NCBI RefSeq assembly: GCF_008086045.1
Contig: NZ_VSEY01000021.1
Coordinates: 62,001-126,000 of the forward strand
Direction: 5' to 3'
Length of the DNA stretch: 64,000 nt
Source: Nonomuraea sp. PA05
GTDB taxonomy: Bacteria > Actinomycetota > Actinomycetes > Streptosporangiales > Streptosporangiaceae
Part shown: positions 1 through 7,762 of the stretch, one piece after another
Position numbering within the stretch: position 1 is the first letter of the stretch
Layout of the letters: every line of letters starts with the position of its first letter
The notes under the pieces: model-generated
What the model was told of the DNA's origin: nothing
The model's input: the letters and a program-made list of their open reading frames with translations, nothing else
Database searches by the model: none
Made by a program: the position numbers and the translations under genes

Positions 1-206
1 AACTCCCTGAAGCGCGGCTCATCCACCCAATCGCTGATGATGTAGTAGATCCCGGGCTCCTCGGCGCTCTTGGACAGCCACTGGCCGCGGTTGGCGGGGT
101 GCTGGGTGACCGCGCCGCCGACCTGATACCAGGTGCGCTCGAACTCCTCGTCCATGCCGGGTTTGATCTGCATGCGCAACATGACCCGGAAGGTGCCTGC
201 CGTCAT
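1..206 (-). CDS. Antibiotic biosynthesis monooxygenase (ABM) family protein, partial
   Basis: The last gene of the polyketide operon, running off the left edge, so only the first 68 residues are seen. It begins MTAGTFRVMLRMQIKPGMDE and continues with a ferredoxin-like alpha/beta pattern, including an RGQWLSKS strand and YYIISDWVDEPRF. This is the ABM/ActVA-Orf6 type fold. Family members in type II clusters are cofactor-free oxygenases that oxidise an anthrone-like ring to a quinone, or act as small cyclase-like partners. The ATG lies one base after the ketoreductase stop, so the two are translationally coupled. The C-terminus is missing, so catalytic residues cannot be judged. Confidence 0.8.
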   Translation of the reverse strand, partial: MTAGTFRVMLRMQIKPGMDEEFERTWYQVGGAVTQHPANRGQWLSKSAEEPGIYYIISDWVDEPRFRE

Positions 207-207
207 G

Positions 208-939
208 TCAGATGCCTCCGTCCACGTGGATGGTCTCGCCGCTGACGAAGCTCGCCAGGTCACTGGCCAGGAAGAGCACGACGTTCGCGATCTCCTGGGA
301 GACGCCGAGCCGGCCGAGCGCGATCAGGTTGCGGTAGCGCTCCCGGACCGGAGCCGGAATGTCGATCTCCGTCTCCACCGGGCCGGGCGCGACCACGTTC
401 ACCCTGATCCCACGGGAGCCGAGCTCCTTGGCCAGGGAGCGCGTCAGCCCGATGAGCCCGGCCTTGGCGGCGGTGTAGTGGGCGCGCAGCGGCACTCCGA
501 CCGTGGCCACGCGCGAGCCGACGTTGATGATCGACGCGCCCTCGCCGAGCAGCGGCAGAGTCCCGCCGACGACGAACGCGGCGCCCGTCAGGTTGGTGTC
601 GATCACCCGCTGCCATTCCTCCGCCGTCAGCTCGGCGAACGGGATGTGGCTGATCGAGCCCGCGTTGTTGACGACGATGTCCAGCGTGCCGAAGCGGGTG
701 CGGCACTCCTCGGCGAGCCTGGTGACGTCCCCTGGCACGCCGACGTCCGCCTTGATCACGTGATGGTTGTCACCGAGCTCCTTCAGCTCCCTGGCGAGTT
801 GCTCGGCCGCCTCGCCCTCCTGCCGGTAACAGGTGACGACGTCGGCGCCGGCACGGGCGAGGGTGAGAACGATCGCCCGGCCGATGCCCCGGGTGCCTCC
901 CGTGACGAGCGCCTTCTTCCCGGCGAGTCGCAGTTCCAT
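208..939 (-). CDS. SDR-family polyketide ketoreductase
   Basis: A 243-aa FabG-like short-chain reductase, expected to reduce one carbonyl of the nascent poly-beta-ketone with NADPH. Visible features are the Rossmann motif TGGTRGIG (residues 13-20), NNAG (91-94), catalytic Ser142, and the YTAAK motif giving Tyr155 and Lys159. The C-terminal SGETIHVDGG is typical of the family. It has a good ribosome site (GAAGGGAC) before its ATG and sits 16 bp after the DUF1772 gene. A dedicated KR separates this cluster from the classic spore-pigment whiE set, which has none. The exact carbon reduced cannot be read from sequence. Confidence 0.92.
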   Translation of the reverse strand: MELRLAGKKALVTGGTRGIGRAIVLTLARAGADVVTCYRQEGEAAEQLARELKELGDNHHVIKADVGVPGDVTRLAEECRTRFGTLDIVVNNAGSISHIPFAELTAEEWQRVIDTNLTGAAFVVGGTLPLLGEGASIINVGSRVATVGVPLRAHYTAAKAGLIGLTRSLAKELGSRGIRVNVVAPGPVETEIDIPAPVRERYRNLIALGRLGVSQEIANVVLFLASDLASFVSGETIHVDGGI

Positions 940-955
940 GGATGTCCCTTCGCGT

Positions 956-1420
956 TCAGATGAGGGTGGTCGCAGCCGCGGCGTTGACCGCGAAGGCCAG
1001 CAAGGCCAGTGCCGTGCGGATGAGGTTCCAGCTCCGCCAGCGCAGCCGCGGGTCCCGGCGCTCCCAGTCGTCGGGGCGGACGTCGGGATCGAGCGAGGTC
1101 ACGTACCGGTTGATCGGCACGTTCTTGACGACCGAGATCGTCATCACGACGAGCAGCAGCCCGGCCGCGACCGCGAACAGCGCGCGGGAGGCGGCAGTCG
1201 GCGCCACGAAGATCAGTACGACGTCCAGCACGCAGGTCAACGCGTTGACGATCGGCATGAAGGGGTCGTAGCGCGACCACAGGAAGCGGGTCGCGGAAAC
1301 GTACTTGTCGTACGGCTGCACCAGCATCCAGGGCACGACCCCGATCACGGTGGAGAGCATGATGCCGGCCGCGAGGCCGTTGCCGACCAGCGCGAGCGGC
1401 ACCAGCACCTGCATCGCCAC
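956..1420 (-). CDS. DUF1772 / anthrone-oxygenase-like membrane protein
   Basis: A 154-aa integral membrane protein with about four hydrophobic helices (near residues 5-30, 55-75, 80-100 and 133-152). After the third helix comes the family signature: NVPINR, then W..RD..LRWRSWNLIRT. DUF1772 proteins occur in aromatic polyketide clusters and are proposed to help oxidise anthrones. Biochemical proof exists only for some relatives, so the role here is inferred from family and neighbours. The GTG start lies one base beyond the aromatase stop, which argues for translational coupling. Confidence 0.8.
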   Translation of the reverse strand: MAMQVLVPLALVGNGLAAGIMLSTVIGVVPWMLVQPYDKYVSATRFLWSRYDPFMPIVNALTCVLDVVLIFVAPTAASRALFAVAAGLLLVVMTISVVKNVPINRYVTSLDPDVRPDDWERRDPRLRWRSWNLIRTALALLAFAVNAAAATTLI

Positions 1421-1421
1421 G

Positions 1422-1889
1422 TCACGCCGGGGCCGAGGCCGCGCGGGCGGCGCTCTCGACCTGTTCCTTGATGCGGCGCATCTGCACGAGCGTGTTGCGG
1501 TTGATGCGATCGGTCATGCCCGGATCGTCGACGGGGGCCTCGGGCTTCATGTGGAAGTCCTGGATCCAGCGCATCCGCACGCCCTCGCGGGTGTCCGTGT
1601 ACTCCCACCGGATCTTCATGTACTCGAACGGGCCCGTCTCGACGCGCTCGGCGCGGACGGTGCCGGACCGCCGGTCGGCAACGCGCTCGGAGACCCAGCT
1701 CCAGACCTTGCCGTTCTCGTCGGGGTGCATCGTCAGCCGGAAGCGCACCAGGTCGCCTTCGCGGTGCAGGATGTCGGCGGCGGCGTACTCGCTGAACAGG
1801 CTCGGCCACGACTCCACGTCGTTGGTCATGTCCCAGACGAGGTCGAAGGGCGCCGCGATGAAGATCTCGTTATCGGTGTGACCTGCCAT
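1422..1889 (-). CDS. Monodomain polyketide aromatase/cyclase (SRPBCC, WhiE/TcmN type)
   Basis: A 155-aa START/SRPBCC-fold aromatase. The opening MAGHTDNEIFIAAPFDLVWD and the later TMHPDENGKVWSWVSERV and MKPEAPVDD segments are characteristic of the WhiE-ORFVI/TcmN aromatase group, which shapes the first ring of an unreduced or late-reduced polyketide. The length is that of a single-domain enzyme; two-domain aromatases are about twice as long. It starts 10 bp after the ACP with a clear GGAG site. The homology suggests a long chain folded in the TcmN/WhiE mode, as in spore pigments and pentangular polyphenols. Chain length is not proven. Confidence 0.93.
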   Translation of the reverse strand: MAGHTDNEIFIAAPFDLVWDMTNDVESWPSLFSEYAAADILHREGDLVRFRLTMHPDENGKVWSWVSERVADRRSGTVRAERVETGPFEYMKIRWEYTDTREGVRMRWIQDFHMKPEAPVDDPGMTDRINRNTLVQMRRIKEQVESAARAASAPA

Positions 1890-1899
1890 GACCTCACTC

Positions 1900-2157
1900 C
1901 TAAGCGGCCGGGAGCCGGTGGTTGACGAAATCGAGCGTCTCGCGGGGCGTCTGGAGCTTGTCCATGACGTCGTCCGGCATCTCGACGCCGTAGTCGCGCT
2001 CCACCCGGGCCCCGATCTCCATGACCGCGAGCGAGTCCAGACCGAGCTCCTTGAACGGCACGTCGAGCACGTCGCCGTCCAGGCCGGCCGCGTCCTCCGC
2101 GCCGCACTCGCGCATGATCCGCTTCAGCTCGTCCAGTCGCAGCTCTGTCTTGTCCAC
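1900..2157 (-). CDS. Acyl carrier protein of type II PKS
   Basis: An 85-aa ACP carrying the growing polyketide on a phosphopantetheine arm. The attachment motif is LGLDSLAVMEIG, with Ser42 as the modified residue. Four-helix ACP spacing is visible, with an acidic N-terminal helix and a C-terminal helix ending LDFVNHRL. It starts at GTG with a strong GGAGGAA site a few bases upstream, and lies 29 bp after the chain-length factor. The KS-alpha, KS-beta, ACP order is the standard minimal PKS arrangement. Confidence 0.96.
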   Translation of the reverse strand: MDKTELRLDELKRIMRECGAEDAAGLDGDVLDVPFKELGLDSLAVMEIGARVERDYGVEMPDDVMDKLQTPRETLDFVNHRLPAA

Positions 2158-2186
2158 GCGTTCCTCCTTGGTGCGATTGAGTGGCC

Positions 2187-3404
2187 TCAGCCGTGCATGG
2201 CACGGACCACGACGGCGGCGTTGAACCCGCCGTGGCCGCGCGCCACGACCAGCGCCGTCCTGACCGCGCCGGTCCGCGGCTCGTCGAGAACGAGGTCGAG
2301 ATCACAACCCGGCGCGAGCCGGGTGACGTTCGTGGTCGGGGGGATGACGGAGTGGTGCACCGACAGCAGCGCCGTGGCCAGGTCGAGCGCCGCGCCGCCG
2401 GCGTACAGGCGGCCGGTCATGGTCTTGGGCGCCGTCACCGGCACGCCGCGCGGCCCGAAGACCTCCGCCAGCGTCCGGGCCTCCAGCAGGTCCTGCTCGG
2501 GCACGCCCTTCGCGTCGGCGAAGACGACGTCCACCTGTCCCGGCTCGACGCCGGCGTCGGCGAGCGCTCCCTCGACGGCCCTGCGCAGCCCCGGCGGCCG
2601 GTCCGAGCCGGGAGGCGGGTCGAACGTGGCCGCGTAGCCGGCGATCTCGCCGTAGATCCGCTCGGCCCCCCGCGCCCGCGCGCTGCTCTCCGTCTCCATG
2701 ACGAGCATCGCGCCGCCTTCTCCCGGGACGTAACCGCAGGCGGCGACGTCGAAGGGAAGGTAGGCACGGCCGGGGTCGGCGGACCTGCTCAACATGCCCG
2801 TGGGGAGCTGGGTCACCAGTCCGTACGGGCTCAGCGAGGCGTCGGTGCCGCCGGTGAGCACCATGCCGGTTCCCTGACGCAGCACCCGCCGCGCCTGCGC
2901 GACGGTGTCGAGCCCGCCCGCCTGCTCGGTGGCGATGACGCCGCAGGGCCCGCGCATGCCGTGCCGGATGGAGATCTGGCCGGTCGAGGCGGCGTAGAAC
3001 CACGCGATGGACTGGTACGCGCCCACGTGCCGGGGCCCGTTGCTCCACAACGCCTGGATCTCCCGCTGCCCGAACTCGTTGCCTCCCGACGAGTTGGCCG
3101 TCATCACGGCCATCTCGTACTCCGGCTGCTCCGCCGGGTCGATCCCGGCGTCCGCGAGCGCCAGCTCGGACGCCACCAGCGCCAGGTGGGTCATGAGATC
3201 GGTCTGTACGGTGATCTTCGTGGGCAGGTGTTCCTCGGCGACGAAGCCGTCCACCTCCCCGGCGAGGGTCACCGGGTACTGCTCGGGGTCGAACCGGGTG
3301 ATGCGCCCGATGCCGCTCTTCCCGGCCAGGGTGGCGGACCAGAAGGCGTCCGTTCCCAGCCCGTTGGGGGCGGTGACCCCCATGCCGGTGACGACGTAGG
3401 TCAT
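2187..3404 (-). CDS. Chain-length factor / ketosynthase beta subunit
   Basis: A 405-aa KS-beta that pairs with the KS-alpha to set chain length. It has the thiolase fold (opening VVTGMGVTAPNGLG, late GHGGFNAAVVV). The active-site Cys is replaced by Gln161 in the ATEQAGG motif, the hallmark of decarboxylating chain-length factors. The His positions seen in KS-alpha are also not conserved. It begins four bases after the KS-alpha stop. Complete and of normal length. Confidence 0.97.
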   Translation of the reverse strand: MTYVVTGMGVTAPNGLGTDAFWSATLAGKSGIGRITRFDPEQYPVTLAGEVDGFVAEEHLPTKITVQTDLMTHLALVASELALADAGIDPAEQPEYEMAVMTANSSGGNEFGQREIQALWSNGPRHVGAYQSIAWFYAASTGQISIRHGMRGPCGVIATEQAGGLDTVAQARRVLRQGTGMVLTGGTDASLSPYGLVTQLPTGMLSRSADPGRAYLPFDVAACGYVPGEGGAMLVMETESSARARGAERIYGEIAGYAATFDPPPGSDRPPGLRRAVEGALADAGVEPGQVDVVFADAKGVPEQDLLEARTLAEVFGPRGVPVTAPKTMTGRLYAGGAALDLATALLSVHHSVIPPTTNVTRLAPGCDLDLVLDEPRTGAVRTALVVARGHGGFNAAVVVRAMHG

Positions 3405-3408
3405 GCGG

Positions 3409-4674
3409 TCACCTCCCCGGGTGCGTGAGCACCATCGCGGTCTGGAACCCGCCGAATCCGCTTCCCACGGTGAGCACCCCGCGCAGCTCCCGTTCCCTGG
3501 CGGTCACCGGCACGTAGTCCAGGTCGCACTCAGGGTCGGGGTTGTGCAGGTTCGCCGTGGGCGGCACCACCTGGTGCTCGATCGCCAGCGCGCAGGCGGC
3601 GACCTCGATCGAACCGATGGCTCCCAGCGAGTGGCCGACCATCGACTTGATCGAACTCACCGGCACCTCGTAGGCCCGCGGCCCGAGGCTGCGCTTGAAC
3701 GCGGCGGTCTCGTGCCGGTCGTTCTGCTTGGTCCCTGAGCCGTGGGCGTTGACGTAGTCGATGTCGGAGGGGTCGAGGCGGGCCATGTCCATGGCGGCCC
3801 TGATGGCCTCGGCCATCTCCCGGCCGTCGGGCTTGAGACCGGTCATGTGGTAGGCGTTGCCGCGAGAGGCGAAACCGACCACCTCGCAGTAGATGTGCGC
3901 CCCCCGCCTGATCGCCCTGTCGCGCTCCTCCAGCACCATCACGGCCGCGCCCTCGCCGAGGACGAAGCCGTTGCGAGTGGCGTCGAAGGGCCGCGCGGCG
4001 TGCTCGGGGTCGTCGTTCCTGGGCGTGGTCGCCCTGATCGCGTCGAAGCAGGCCACGGTGATCGGGGAGATGGGGGCGTCGGTGGCGCCGACCACGGCCA
4101 CGTCCGCGGCGTTCTCCTGGATGAGGTGGAAGCCGTGCCCGACCGCGTCCAGCCCGGACGTGCAGCCGGTCGAGGTCAGCGAGACCGGGCCCTCCGCGCC
4201 GCACGCCCAGGCCACCTCGACGGCCAGCGTGCTGGGCACGAGGTAGTCGTACAGGTGCGGAACCGCGTAGGAGTGATCCACGTGCCAGTCGCGCCCGCCG
4301 TCGCTGGCCACGACGTATTCCTGTTCCAAGCTGATCGTGTTGCCGACCGCGCTGCCGATGCTGACCGCCACCCGCTCGGGCGGCACGGACTCCTGGCCGA
4401 TCTCGCTGTCCTGCCACGCCTCCCTGGCGGAGATCACCGCGAGCTGCGCGGCCCGGTCCATGCGCCGCGTCTCCTGGGCCGACAGCCCTTCCGCCCGCGG
4501 GTCGAAGTCGCACTCGGCGGCGATCCGGGAGCGGAACCCTGTCGGGTCGAAGAGGGAGATCGTCCTGGTCGCCGTGCGGCCGGCGGTGAGCAGCTCCCAG
4601 AACGCCTTGCTTCCGATGCCGCCAGGAGTGGCCGTCCCGATGCCCGTGATGACGACTCGGCGTTCACCCGTCAC
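3409..4674 (-). CDS. Ketosynthase alpha subunit of type II PKS
   Basis: A 421-aa condensing enzyme that elongates the polyketide on ACP. The catalytic triad is visible: Cys171 in STGCTSGLDA, His311 in VNAHGSGT and His348 in KSMVGHSLGA. The start chosen is the GTG at 4674, whose GTGA overlaps the cupin stop. An upstream in-frame ATG would add a low-complexity stretch lying inside the cupin gene and is unlikely. It is the first gene of the minimal PKS trio. Confidence 0.97.
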   Translation of the reverse strand: MTGERRVVITGIGTATPGGIGSKAFWELLTAGRTATRTISLFDPTGFRSRIAAECDFDPRAEGLSAQETRRMDRAAQLAVISAREAWQDSEIGQESVPPERVAVSIGSAVGNTISLEQEYVVASDGGRDWHVDHSYAVPHLYDYLVPSTLAVEVAWACGAEGPVSLTSTGCTSGLDAVGHGFHLIQENAADVAVVGATDAPISPITVACFDAIRATTPRNDDPEHAARPFDATRNGFVLGEGAAVMVLEERDRAIRRGAHIYCEVVGFASRGNAYHMTGLKPDGREMAEAIRAAMDMARLDPSDIDYVNAHGSGTKQNDRHETAAFKRSLGPRAYEVPVSSIKSMVGHSLGAIGSIEVAACALAIEHQVVPPTANLHNPDPECDLDYVPVTARERELRGVLTVGSGFGGFQTAMVLTHPGR

Positions 4675-5099
4675 GACGCCACCTCGGCGGCATCGCCCGG
4701 ATACGGCTCGGTGTCGACGTGACCCAGCTCCGGCCGCGGCGCCAGCGGGCACATGTGGAAGATCGCGAACGCCTCGTCCTCGCCGCGGTTCATCACCCGG
4801 TGCCGGGCGTTCTTGGGGATCACGATGCCTTCGCCCGCGGCCAGCTCCAGCTCCTGCTCACCGTTGATCCGCACCACCACGGCGCCACGCGAGACGAAGA
4901 AGAACTCCTCCGAGTAAGGGTGATAGTGCTCGGAGACGTACTCGCCCGGCCGCAGGGTCAGCATGCCCATGAACCCTGAGCTGGTCTCCGTGGTCCTCGG
5001 GCTGAGCAGCACCCGGATCTCCCCGCCGCGGCGGTTGTTCACCGCCGTTTCGGCCAGGCTGACCTTCTTCAGCAGCACGGTCTCAGACACGCCGGTCAC
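4671..5099 (-). CDS. Cupin-fold polyketide biosynthesis protein (WhiE-ORFII like)
   Basis: A 142-aa single-domain cupin. Motif 1 (HYHPYSEEFFFVSRG) supplies His58, His60 and Glu64; motif 2 (PKNARHRVMN) supplies His100. These are the usual metal ligands. Small cupins next to KS-alpha are a constant part of whiE-like and pentangular clusters, where they act as cyclases or accessory proteins. The GTG at 5099 is preferred over longer starts because an AGAGAGGA site precedes it. That start overlaps the TcmI-like cyclase end by 17 bp; a second GTG at 5090 is possible. Confidence 0.88.
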   Translation of the reverse strand: MTGVSETVLLKKVSLAETAVNNRRGGEIRVLLSPRTTETSSGFMGMLTLRPGEYVSEHYHPYSEEFFFVSRGAVVVRINGEQELELAAGEGIVIPKNARHRVMNRGEDEAFAIFHMCPLAPRPELGHVDTEPYPGDAAEVAS

Positions 5100-5421
5100 C
5101 TTGTCCTCTCTCCCACTCGTAGAAGGGGGTGGCCATCGCGTCACGCGGGCCACGCCAGCTCGGGTCGTAGGGCAGCACGTAGGGCGCCAGCCGGTCGCTG
5201 ACATCGCGGAAAAGGGGGTGTTGCCGCACGTCGTCCACGCGTGACGGCACGTCGGTCTCCGCCTCGGCCAGATGGAAGTACAGGTCGTGGAAGCGGAAGA
5301 GCGTGCGGCGGGTGACCCCGACCAGGTCCGGCAGCTCCGTGGCGTCGGATTCGGCGAAAATGCTCGCCACCTTGTCGATGTGGCCAGGGTCCATCCTGGC
5401 GACGATCAATGTGCGGCGCAT
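5083..5421 (-). CDS. TcmI-family polyketide cyclase
   Basis: A 112-aa small cyclase of the TcmI/WhiE-ORFVII family, a ferredoxin-like fold that closes later rings of aromatic polyketides. Typical features are the opening RTLIVARMDPGH, the FRFHDLYFHLAE core and the ending DAMATPFYEWERG. It has the usual length. It lies 35 bp after the glycosyltransferase and overlaps the cupin. With the aromatase and cupin it completes the cyclase trio expected for a multi-ring product. Confidence 0.92.
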   Translation of the reverse strand: MRRTLIVARMDPGHIDKVASIFAESDATELPDLVGVTRRTLFRFHDLYFHLAEAETDVPSRVDDVRQHPLFRDVSDRLAPYVLPYDPSWRGPRDAMATPFYEWERGQGDRRV

Positions 5422-5456
5422 GTGCGTCTCCTTTCAGCCCAGCGTCACGTCGGGTT

Positions 5457-6707
5457 TCAGCTCAGCGTCACGCCGGCGCGAAGCGCTCCGGCGAGGTGCT
5501 CCAGTTCGGAGACCACGGCCGACGGGGTCGGATGGGCGGCCATCTCCGCGCTCAGCCGCCGTGCCGCCCTGCCGTACTCGGGCGAGCCCAGCAGACGCTC
5601 CACGGCGTCGCGTACGCGCGCCTCGGCGAACCCCTCGGCGGGGTCCAGGCTCAGCCCGGCGCCGGTGGCCGCGAGCCGGCGAGCGTGCCCGATGTGGTCG
5701 GGCAGTTGCGGCATCGCGAGCTGGGGCAGCCCGTTGACCAGGCCCGTGAGCATCGAGCCCGCGCCGCCGTGATGCACCAGCACGTCCACGCCGGGAAGCA
5801 GCAGGCGGAGCGGGGCCGAGACCGTCACGCGCACGTCCTCCGGCAGCGGCCCCAGCGTGTCCCGCTGCTGTGGGGTGACCGCCAGGACGATCTCCGCGTC
5901 CAGAGCGGTCAGGGAACGTGCCACCTGGCCGGCGAGGAAGAACTCCTGGCCCAGCCTGGTCATCGTCGTTCCCCAGGTCACGCAGACGACGGGGCGGTCA
6001 CCGCGGGCCGGCGGAACGGCCGCGTGATGGTCGTGGACGCCGTGGTAGGGCAGGTAGCGCATCCGCCGGCGCGTTCCCGGCAGGCCGTCCTGCAGAGTGG
6101 CCGGGCAGGGGTCGATGGTCAGCGTGCCCAGCGGATCGACCGGACCCACGCCGAGCCGCTCGCCGAGGGGCTGCAGCGCCCGTACGATCGCGTCCCTGGC
6201 GGGCGACAGCAGATCCGCGCCGTACAGCTGGCGGACCGCGGGCACGCCCACCGCCGCGGCGGCCAGCGGGCCGGCCCACGCGGTCGGGTCGTACACGATC
6301 AGGTCCGCCCCCCAGTCGCGGGCGAACGCCGTCAGGTCGTCCGCCATGCAGACCGCCAGGTCGACGAACATGCCGAGGGCCCGGGGCATCCGCTCCGCCA
6401 GCCCCGGAGCCGACAGGGGCGCCCCGTAGCCGTTCCCCTGCCCCTTGGCCAGGCCGTTCGCGCTTGCCTGGGCCTTGGACACGCCGTCCGGGCGTCCCGG
6501 TCCCTTGACGAAACCGCGGATGACATCCGTCACGTCCGTCTCACGCCCGATGCGCACCGGTGTCAGCCCGGCGCGCAGGACCACGCTCTCCAGGCCGGGT
6601 GGGGTGGCGATCCGCACCTCGTGCCCCGCCGCCGCACAGGCCCACGCCAGCGGGACCATGGGGTAGACGTGCGAGGGCCATGCCCAGCTCGTGAACAGCA
6701 CACGCAT
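5457..6707 (-). CDS. Natural-product glycosyltransferase (GT1/UGT type)
   Basis: A 416-aa GT-B enzyme that probably attaches a deoxysugar to the aglycone. The N-terminal half starts MRVLFTSWAWPSHVYPMVPL, as in macrolide and aromatic polyketide glycosyltransferases. The C-terminal half has the nucleotide-sugar motif HHGGAGS (312-318) and a PQLPDH segment. A linker at about 66-100 is rich in Gly and Lys. No sugar biosynthesis genes lie in this window, so the donor would be made elsewhere. It is the first gene of the PKS operon, with an AGGAAGG site before its ATG. Confidence 0.9.
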   Translation of the reverse strand: MRVLFTSWAWPSHVYPMVPLAWACAAAGHEVRIATPPGLESVVLRAGLTPVRIGRETDVTDVIRGFVKGPGRPDGVSKAQASANGLAKGQGNGYGAPLSAPGLAERMPRALGMFVDLAVCMADDLTAFARDWGADLIVYDPTAWAGPLAAAAVGVPAVRQLYGADLLSPARDAIVRALQPLGERLGVGPVDPLGTLTIDPCPATLQDGLPGTRRRMRYLPYHGVHDHHAAVPPARGDRPVVCVTWGTTMTRLGQEFFLAGQVARSLTALDAEIVLAVTPQQRDTLGPLPEDVRVTVSAPLRLLLPGVDVLVHHGGAGSMLTGLVNGLPQLAMPQLPDHIGHARRLAATGAGLSLDPAEGFAEARVRDAVERLLGSPEYGRAARRLSAEMAAHPTPSAVVSELEHLAGALRAGVTLS

Positions 6708-6751
6708 GGACCGGCGCCTTCCTGTCGTGTCGAGATCAGGTCATGTGCACC

Positions 6752-6780
6752 CTGACAGCTCCCCCTCGAAGGCCGGACGA
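6752..6780 (-). promoter_or_regulatory. Candidate SARP heptamer repeats upstream of the PKS operon
   Basis: Read on the minus strand, TCGTCCG (6780-6774), TCGAGGG (6769-6763) and CTGTCAG (6758-6752) lie at an exact 11-bp period. The next 8 bp lead to TGACCT, a poor -10 match. This mirrors the better set on the other strand. Only the middle heptamer fits the TCGAG consensus well, so this site is weaker. Confidence 0.45.
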
Positions 6781-6807
6781 TGGCGCAGCCGGGCCGCGGC
6801 GAGGTGA

Positions 6808-6850
6808 TCGAGCGCGATTCGAGCATTCTGCGAGCGAGGCTCCTTACCGT
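6808..6850 (+). promoter_or_regulatory. Candidate SARP-dependent promoter of the divergent SDR
   Basis: Three heptamers, TCGAGCG (6808-6814), TCGAGCA (6819-6825) and GCGAGCG (6830-6836), are separated by exactly 4 bp. The last is 8 bp from TACCGT (6845-6850), a TANNNT -10 box. Streptomyces antibiotic regulatory proteins such as ActII-ORF4 bind TCGAG-type heptamers on an 11-bp period, 8 bp before the -10. No SARP gene is seen nearby, so it would lie to the left of the window or elsewhere. Confidence 0.7.
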
Positions 6851-6898
6851 GACTGCACGCCTAACTTGTTCGTCCCGCCAACCGTCAGGGAGTGGTCA

Positions 6899-7696
6899 AT
6901 GGATCTCGGTCTCGCGGGTAAAGTCGTCTTGATCACAGGTGGCAGCGGGTCGATCGGCGCTCATCTCGCCCGCGCGTTCGCGGCCGAGGGCGCCAGCGTG
7001 GCGATCACCTACCACCGCAACGAGGACGGCGCCCGGCAGGTGGCCGACGACGTGCGCCGGCTGGGCGGCCGGGCGATCACCGTCCGGTACGACCTGACCG
7101 ACCGGGCGTGCATCCGGGCCGCCTTCGACACGGTGGCCGCCGAGTGGGGCGGCGTGGACGTGCTGGTCGTGAACGCCTCGGCGATCCCGGGCACCAAGGT
7201 GGAGCCTGTCGCCTTCGAGGACGTGCCGGTGGAGGAGTGGCAGCCGTCCCTGCGGGCCGACGTCGAGGGCTCGTTCCACACCGTTCAGGCGGCGCTGCCC
7301 TGGATGAAGAAGCAGGGCTGGGGCCGGATCGTGTTCGTCTCCGCCAACATCGTGCAGCGCGGCGCCACCGGGGACGAGGCGTTCGTCGCGAGCAAGATGG
7401 CCCTGCACGGGCTGAGCCGGACTCTGGCCACCGAGCTGGCGCCCGAGGGGATCCTCGTCAACGTCGTGGCTCCCGGCCCGACCGTGACCAGAGGGTTCCT
7501 GGCGCGGGTCCCCGAGGAGTTTCAGCGGCAACTGGACGGCAAATCGCCCGAGGAGGTCAAGAGGATCCTCAACAAGGGCAAGTCAGCCGGGCACATCTCC
7601 TCGCCCGGCGACGTCGCGGGGCTCGTGCTGTACTTCGCCTCAGCCGTGAACGGCAACGTCACGGGAAGTGTGGTGCACGTCGCCGGCGGCAAGTGA
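6899..7696 (+). CDS. SDR-family oxidoreductase with Phe in place of the catalytic Tyr
   Basis: A 265-aa short-chain dehydrogenase fold. It has TGGSGSIG (13-20), VNAS instead of NNAG (91-94), Ser148 and Lys166. The expected YxxxK reads FVASK, so the general-acid tyrosine is Phe162; the codon is TTC. The start is the ATG at 6899 with an AGGGAG site nearby; longer in-frame starts lie upstream of the -10 box. Either the enzyme uses another proton donor or it works as a cyclase or dehydratase scaffold. It is transcribed away from the PKS operon from the candidate SARP promoter, so a role in the same pathway is likely. Confidence 0.88.
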   Translation: MDLGLAGKVVLITGGSGSIGAHLARAFAAEGASVAITYHRNEDGARQVADDVRRLGGRAITVRYDLTDRACIRAAFDTVAAEWGGVDVLVVNASAIPGTKVEPVAFEDVPVEEWQPSLRADVEGSFHTVQAALPWMKKQGWGRIVFVSANIVQRGATGDEAFVASKMALHGLSRTLATELAPEGILVNVVAPGPTVTRGFLARVPEEFQRQLDGKSPEEVKRILNKGKSAGHISSPGDVAGLVLYFASAVNGNVTGSVVHVAGGK

Positions 7697-7715
7697 CCTC
7701 CGCGGAGAGGAAGGG

Positions 7716-7751
7716 GGCCGATCCAGGGGGACGAGTCCACCTGGATCGGCC
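7716..7751. terminator. Bidirectional hairpin between convergent genes
   Basis: An 11-bp perfect stem, GGCCGATCCAG at 7716-7726 and CTGGATCGGCC at 7741-7751, around a 14-nt loop. It lies between the SDR stop (7696) and the stop of the convergent Tat-exported protein (7763). There is no long T tract, as is usual in actinomycetes. Confidence 0.75.
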
Positions 7752-7762
7752 TCGCACTGGAT

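Noticed and set aside
2187..3404. Loss of the active-site Cys in the second ketosynthase as a defect
   Set aside because: Gln at this position is normal for chain-length factors.
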